DNA of 64,000 nt, from NCBI GenBank assembly GCA_036346255.1, contig CM070634.1, positions 83,951,020 through 84,015,019 on the forward strand, given 5' to 3'. Positions 60,801-64,000 of the stretch are shown piece by piece. The position numbers and the translations under genes were made by a program. The DNA is from Ampelocalamus luodianensis. Taxonomy: Eukaryota > Streptophyta > Magnoliopsida > Poales > Poaceae. The notes under the pieces were generated by a model. The model was not told where the DNA came from, ran no database searches, and saw only the letters and a program-made list of their open reading frames with translations. Positions within the stretch are counted from its first letter, which is position 1, and each line of letters opens with the position of its first letter.

Positions 60801-62543
60801 AGCACCCTTCTCTTGATCATATTGCTCCCAGTGATTTTTAAATGTTTTGTGTGAGTTTATTATCACAATTGCATGCTATTTTGAAATGTATATTTATGGG
60901 TAGAAGTAGTTAAAATTCCTAATTGCTGCATTAGCCCTCCTTTGAATGTTGATTACCCTTTTACCTTGAATGACTAAGGTTATATGTTATATGGGGTTTG
61001 TTTATTAGTTTGTAGAATGATGCTTACCCATGCTAGTAGTCGTAGCCAAGAGCGGTTGATGGAGCTAGTCCATCGGCCTGTGAATTGAATTGAATCCTAA
61101 TGAAATTTGAGGATTTTATGGATTGGATTATGTTGGATTTGAGGGATGTATCCAGATCTTCGCATCTGGGGTTTGTGGACATGTTGGGCATGGGTCCTAT
61201 GTTCTTAGCTTGGACGGGTGTAGGATGATTATGAAATCTTGTTATTGTTGTTGTTATGGAATTGTGTAGCCCCGTCTGAGTGATTAAGGACCGGTCTGTG
61301 GTGTGATGAATCAAGTCTTACGTGCAACCACACGCCGGGATAATGGCGAAGGCTTGGCTTAATAATTTGTTGTGTGTTAGCTATCAAAAAACAATGAGAT
61401 TGACAATTGTTATTGTTATGTATTTAATTGTTCTTTTGTCAATCTCGTGGGGGTAGGTTAAGGGTCGCCTTACTTGCTCTTAAGGGTCTCTTGTTTGATA
61501 GGGACTTACTTACGCAACGGGTACACCCATGGCGCCGATAAGCGACTTTCGACCATAGTGTTGTTTCCTCGGGTGGTTTGATGGTTAGGACATGACATTG
61601 TAACGGTCTCGTTATGATATCTTAGTCACACTCCTTTGGAAGAGTGCATGGGGACATTATAAGGTATTCATATCGTGTGGGTAAAGTTGTACAACTCTAC
61701 AGAGAACTAAATCTATTCGAATAGCCTCGTCCTAGGTTATGGACAACACTTGTGGGAAAGCAGGCACAGTTAGTCTTTTGGCAACTTAAGTTTGGGTTAT
61801 GGTTGGGAATGTTATGTCATTATGTTACTTTGTTCAAATCTGAAATGATTTCCTGAATGCGTAGTTCGCGCGTTAAATTTTGTTGTGGAATGAATTGTGG
61901 CACGAATGGGATGTTCGTGTGTTGATTATATTTGGAGAGTATACATTGATGATCATTACTTACTGCTATAAAATGTTTTCTAAATGTTTTACAAATGGTA
62001 AGTTAGAATCTTTTATCCATATGCAAAACTTGCTTTATGCTGAAAATTGACTAGTTTAGTAGCCTTCCCTTGATACTTACATGCATCTTTATTTTTTTTT
62101 AAAGTCTCGCGAGTACAACTTTGTACTCTAACAATGTCTATTTGTTCAGGTGAGAACGACGAGTGCAACGACTTTAACTCCAGTTGGTTGCTTGTGGGAT
62201 TGTGGGCATACCAACTCGGTTATTCCCTTTTTATTTTATGTTTATCTTCCGCTGCAATTTATTTGGGTTAATTAGATTTGGCCGATCGGCCCTCTTTTGC
62301 AACCTTGTACTATAAGGTGCTATTTAAATGATGTTGTAATTGATTCTTTTATTCTTGTATATTGTGTATGGATGTGATTGCAATGTTGTGTACTAGGATA
62401 TGTGCATGTTAGCCACTGATCCTTGGGAGCTAGCATGTGACACATATCCGGGTCACTCGGAATCGTGTGCGTCTCACGTTAAGTGTTGCGTTTACGGCGT
62501 AATCACTTAGCTTGATACGGATCCGATCTCGGGGGTCCTCACA
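57880..62543 (+). repeat. 5' LTR of element E (4.66 kb)
   Basis: Intron-like 58821-58907 (donor GGGTAAGCTCCA, branch-like AACTAAT, acceptor TTGTCTCTAG). AGAGCGCGCC at 58941. AT-rich ~180-bp tandem units with ATTATTTTTACA starts near 60178 and 60359. Palindrome CTATTCGAATAG 61713-61724. Hairpin GAGTAC/GTACTC 62111-62128, then TTTGTTCAG|GTGAGA (62141-62155). Confidence 0.93.
58821..58907 (+). other. intron-like 87-nt segment in LTR E
   Basis: GTAAGC donor, CTAAT branch-like motif and pyrimidine-rich CTCTAG acceptor. Same length and position as in the LTRs of A, B and G. Confidence 0.6.
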
Positions 62544-62547
62544 GCGT

Positions 62548-62560
62548 TGGTATCAGAGCC
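62548..62560 (+). other. primer-binding site of element E
   Basis: TGGTATCAGAGCC, the perfect initiator tRNA-Met complement. Confidence 0.9.
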
Positions 62561-63177
62561 ATACTGACTGTAGGTTAAAGCCATAGCAATGGACGTTAAT
62601 AGGATTTTGAGTTACAAAGAAAATTTTCAAACTATCAAAAGTTTGACAAAAATGTTAGTATTATAATTCCTTTGTTTCTTACCCATCCTAGCATGTAATT
62701 CTTACCTCACCATTCTTTTGATTTGTACAAAATCATTTTTCTCCATTACTCGTCTCTCTTTTCCAACAATAGACACGTTAAGTAGTCATCGGTAAAGAGA
62801 ATTGGTGGGAGAACGAGGAGTCGATGCCTTGCTGCGATATTAGGATTAAATTAGGGTTTGTCCTTAGGTATTATACACCCTAATGTTATTACATAGCTTG
62901 TAGACGCTGGATTTTATAAAGATCATTTGCTCTCTTTCATTCCAAGTAGTTGTGCATCACCTACGGGCGGGTTGTGTCGCAACTATGTCGAAAAACTAAT
63001 CGTGTTTTCATTTGTATTTTGTGCTGTCCACCTGGGCTCTAGCACCCCATTTCTTGATGCATAAATGTGTTTTCTTCGTGCATTCATACTAGGATAAGTT
63101 ACCCCTGCAGCCAATTACTTACCTTATACTTTTCCTTTTCCTTTTTGCCGGTTGCTAACAAGTTGTATGGCAACAGG
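62561..63177 (+). other. leader of element E, no orf0
   Basis: AT-rich leader between the PBS and gag. No stretch resembling the orf0 protein of B in any forward frame was recognised. It ends GTATGGCAACAG, acceptor-like, directly before GATG. Confidence 0.6.
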
Positions 63178-64000
63178 ATGTCGGGTCCTCAAACTCGTTT
63201 GATGTCGGAAGTAATGGAGGACTCACAGCCTGTGGGTTCTCAAATCACCTTTGCTCAACCCCTGAATCCTTAGAGGCATAATCCGGAGCACCCCGACCCG
63301 CAATTTTAGCATGTGGGTCGGCAAGAAGAAGTGGCTCCACCTCAGCCATCTGTGGCCGATGTGTTGATCCAGATGGAACGGAGTCAGCAAGACCAAACTC
63401 TAATCTTGCAGCATATTACTCATAACACCGCCAATGCCCAAGGTGCTCAAATGGCAGCGGGAGGAGCCGATCTTTATGGCTCCCGGTTTGCTGATTTTCT
63501 GAAAACGAAGCCTCCCGTGTTCTCTTGTTCTGAGGATCCTCTCGATGCTGATGATTGGCTTCGGAGCATCGAACGAAAGTTGATCATTACTCAGTGTGCC
63601 AATAATGAGAATGTCTTTTACGCCTCCAATCAACTCGAAGGGGCCGCTTCTGCCTAGTGGGACAATTTTTGCGCCATGCAGCCCACCAGTCACGTTCCAT
63701 CATGGGACGAATTCCGGATAGCTTTCCGTGAGGCACATGTTCAATTGTTTGGCTCGTTACGCTCCAGACGATGTTTCCACCGATGCAAGGAAGCCAGACC
63801 AGTTCTTGAATGGACTATCGGAAGAGTTGCAGCTGACACTCGCTGTACATGATTTCCGTGACTTCCAACAATTGGTTGATAAGGCTATTATAGTGGAAAA
63901 TAAGATGCAAGCGGTTGCAGAATCGCGAAAGCGTAAGAAAGTTGCACAAATTTTAGCAAGCTGCAGCTTTCAAGAACCGCGTGCTTGGCAGCCCTCTCTT
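63178..64000 (+). pseudogene. gag of element E, broken and cut by window end
   Basis: The start ATGTCGGGTCC is at 63178. There are in-frame TAG stops at 63271-63273, 63307-63309 and 63655-63657; the last one replaces the first W of the AWWDN motif. The gag core is clear (DADDWLRSIERKLIITQC, NQLEGAASA, FREAHV). Near 63740 a deletion joins FREAHV directly to a CLARYAPDDVSTDAR-like stretch, removing about 30 codons (the IPEGVMLIKQQQ region of B) and shifting the frame. The reading then continues LSEELQLTLAVHDF toward the window end. Non-functional capsid gene. Confidence 0.92.

Larger units (their letters stand above)
57880..64000 (+). mobile_element. gypsy element E (Tekay/Del-like), 5' part only, cut by window end
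   Basis: The LTR (57880-62543) starts TGTAACATCCCC and ends GGGTCCTCACA, followed by a perfect PBS, a ~630-bp leader and a decayed gag. It is a third, more diverged subfamily relative to A and B but shares their layout, including the 87-nt intron-like segment and the conserved palindrome and hairpin. Unlike A, B and C it shows no orf0 between PBS and gag. Confidence 0.92.

Noticed and set aside
62548..62560. tRNA-like sequence
   Set aside because: Only the 13-nt PBS complementary to initiator tRNA-Met, not a tRNA gene. The same holds for 25730, 49703 and 12401.

Overview
The window looks like repeat-rich intergenic DNA from a grass nuclear genome. The evidence is several long-LTR Ty3/gypsy chromoviruses (Tekay/Del-like, integrase followed by a chromodomain-like tail), two CACTA transposons with grass-type subterminal repeats, a non-autonomous Helitron, a Stowaway-like MITE, nested insertions with target-site duplications (TSDs), and pieces of plant genes. 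I cannot name the species. I see no intact host gene, tRNA, rRNA or CRISPR array.

Layout. 1-5498: two LTRs of one gypsy family in opposite orientation, giving an ~0.8 kb inverted repeat. 6081-6332: Stowaway-like MITE. 6577-9913: Helitron (minus strand) carrying a broken heavy-metal (copper) P1B-ATPase fragment. 10061-37948: large CACTA element (CACTA-1) that picked up exons of an MO25-like gene. Inside it sit a truncated gypsy element C (11777-16961, minus) and a second CACTA (CACTA-2, 18128-37033, TSD TGA), which lies in an MO25 intron and carries a CDC6-like fragment. CACTA-2 is split by gypsy element A (18468-35920, plus), and the 5' LTR of A holds a solo LTR H (22011-24448, TSD CATAG). 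38555-56919: solo LTR D (TSD GCACG), split by the nearly complete gypsy element B (38948-54406, minus, TSD CTTCC). 57880-64000: 5' LTR, primer-binding site (PBS) and broken gag of gypsy element E, cut by the window edge.

How the parts work together. A, B and C share an extra ORF (orf0) between the PBS and gag. In B it is intact (242 aa), of unknown function, with a pattern I read as double-stranded-RNA-binding-domain-like. Both orf0 and gag start directly behind splice-acceptor-like sequences.

The LTRs share several conserved modules: a TATA box; an intron-like segment of exactly 87 nt; a GAGCGCGCTC palindrome; AT-rich tandem units of about 180 bp; a 12-bp palindrome whose bases change in compensating pairs between families; and a GAGTAC/GTACTC hairpin that also covaries, followed by a pyrimidine tract and CAG/TAG. 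Together they suggest a structured, spliced leader RNA. This is the most interesting signal in the window. All of it is inference from sequence read by eye; no alignment or database search was run.
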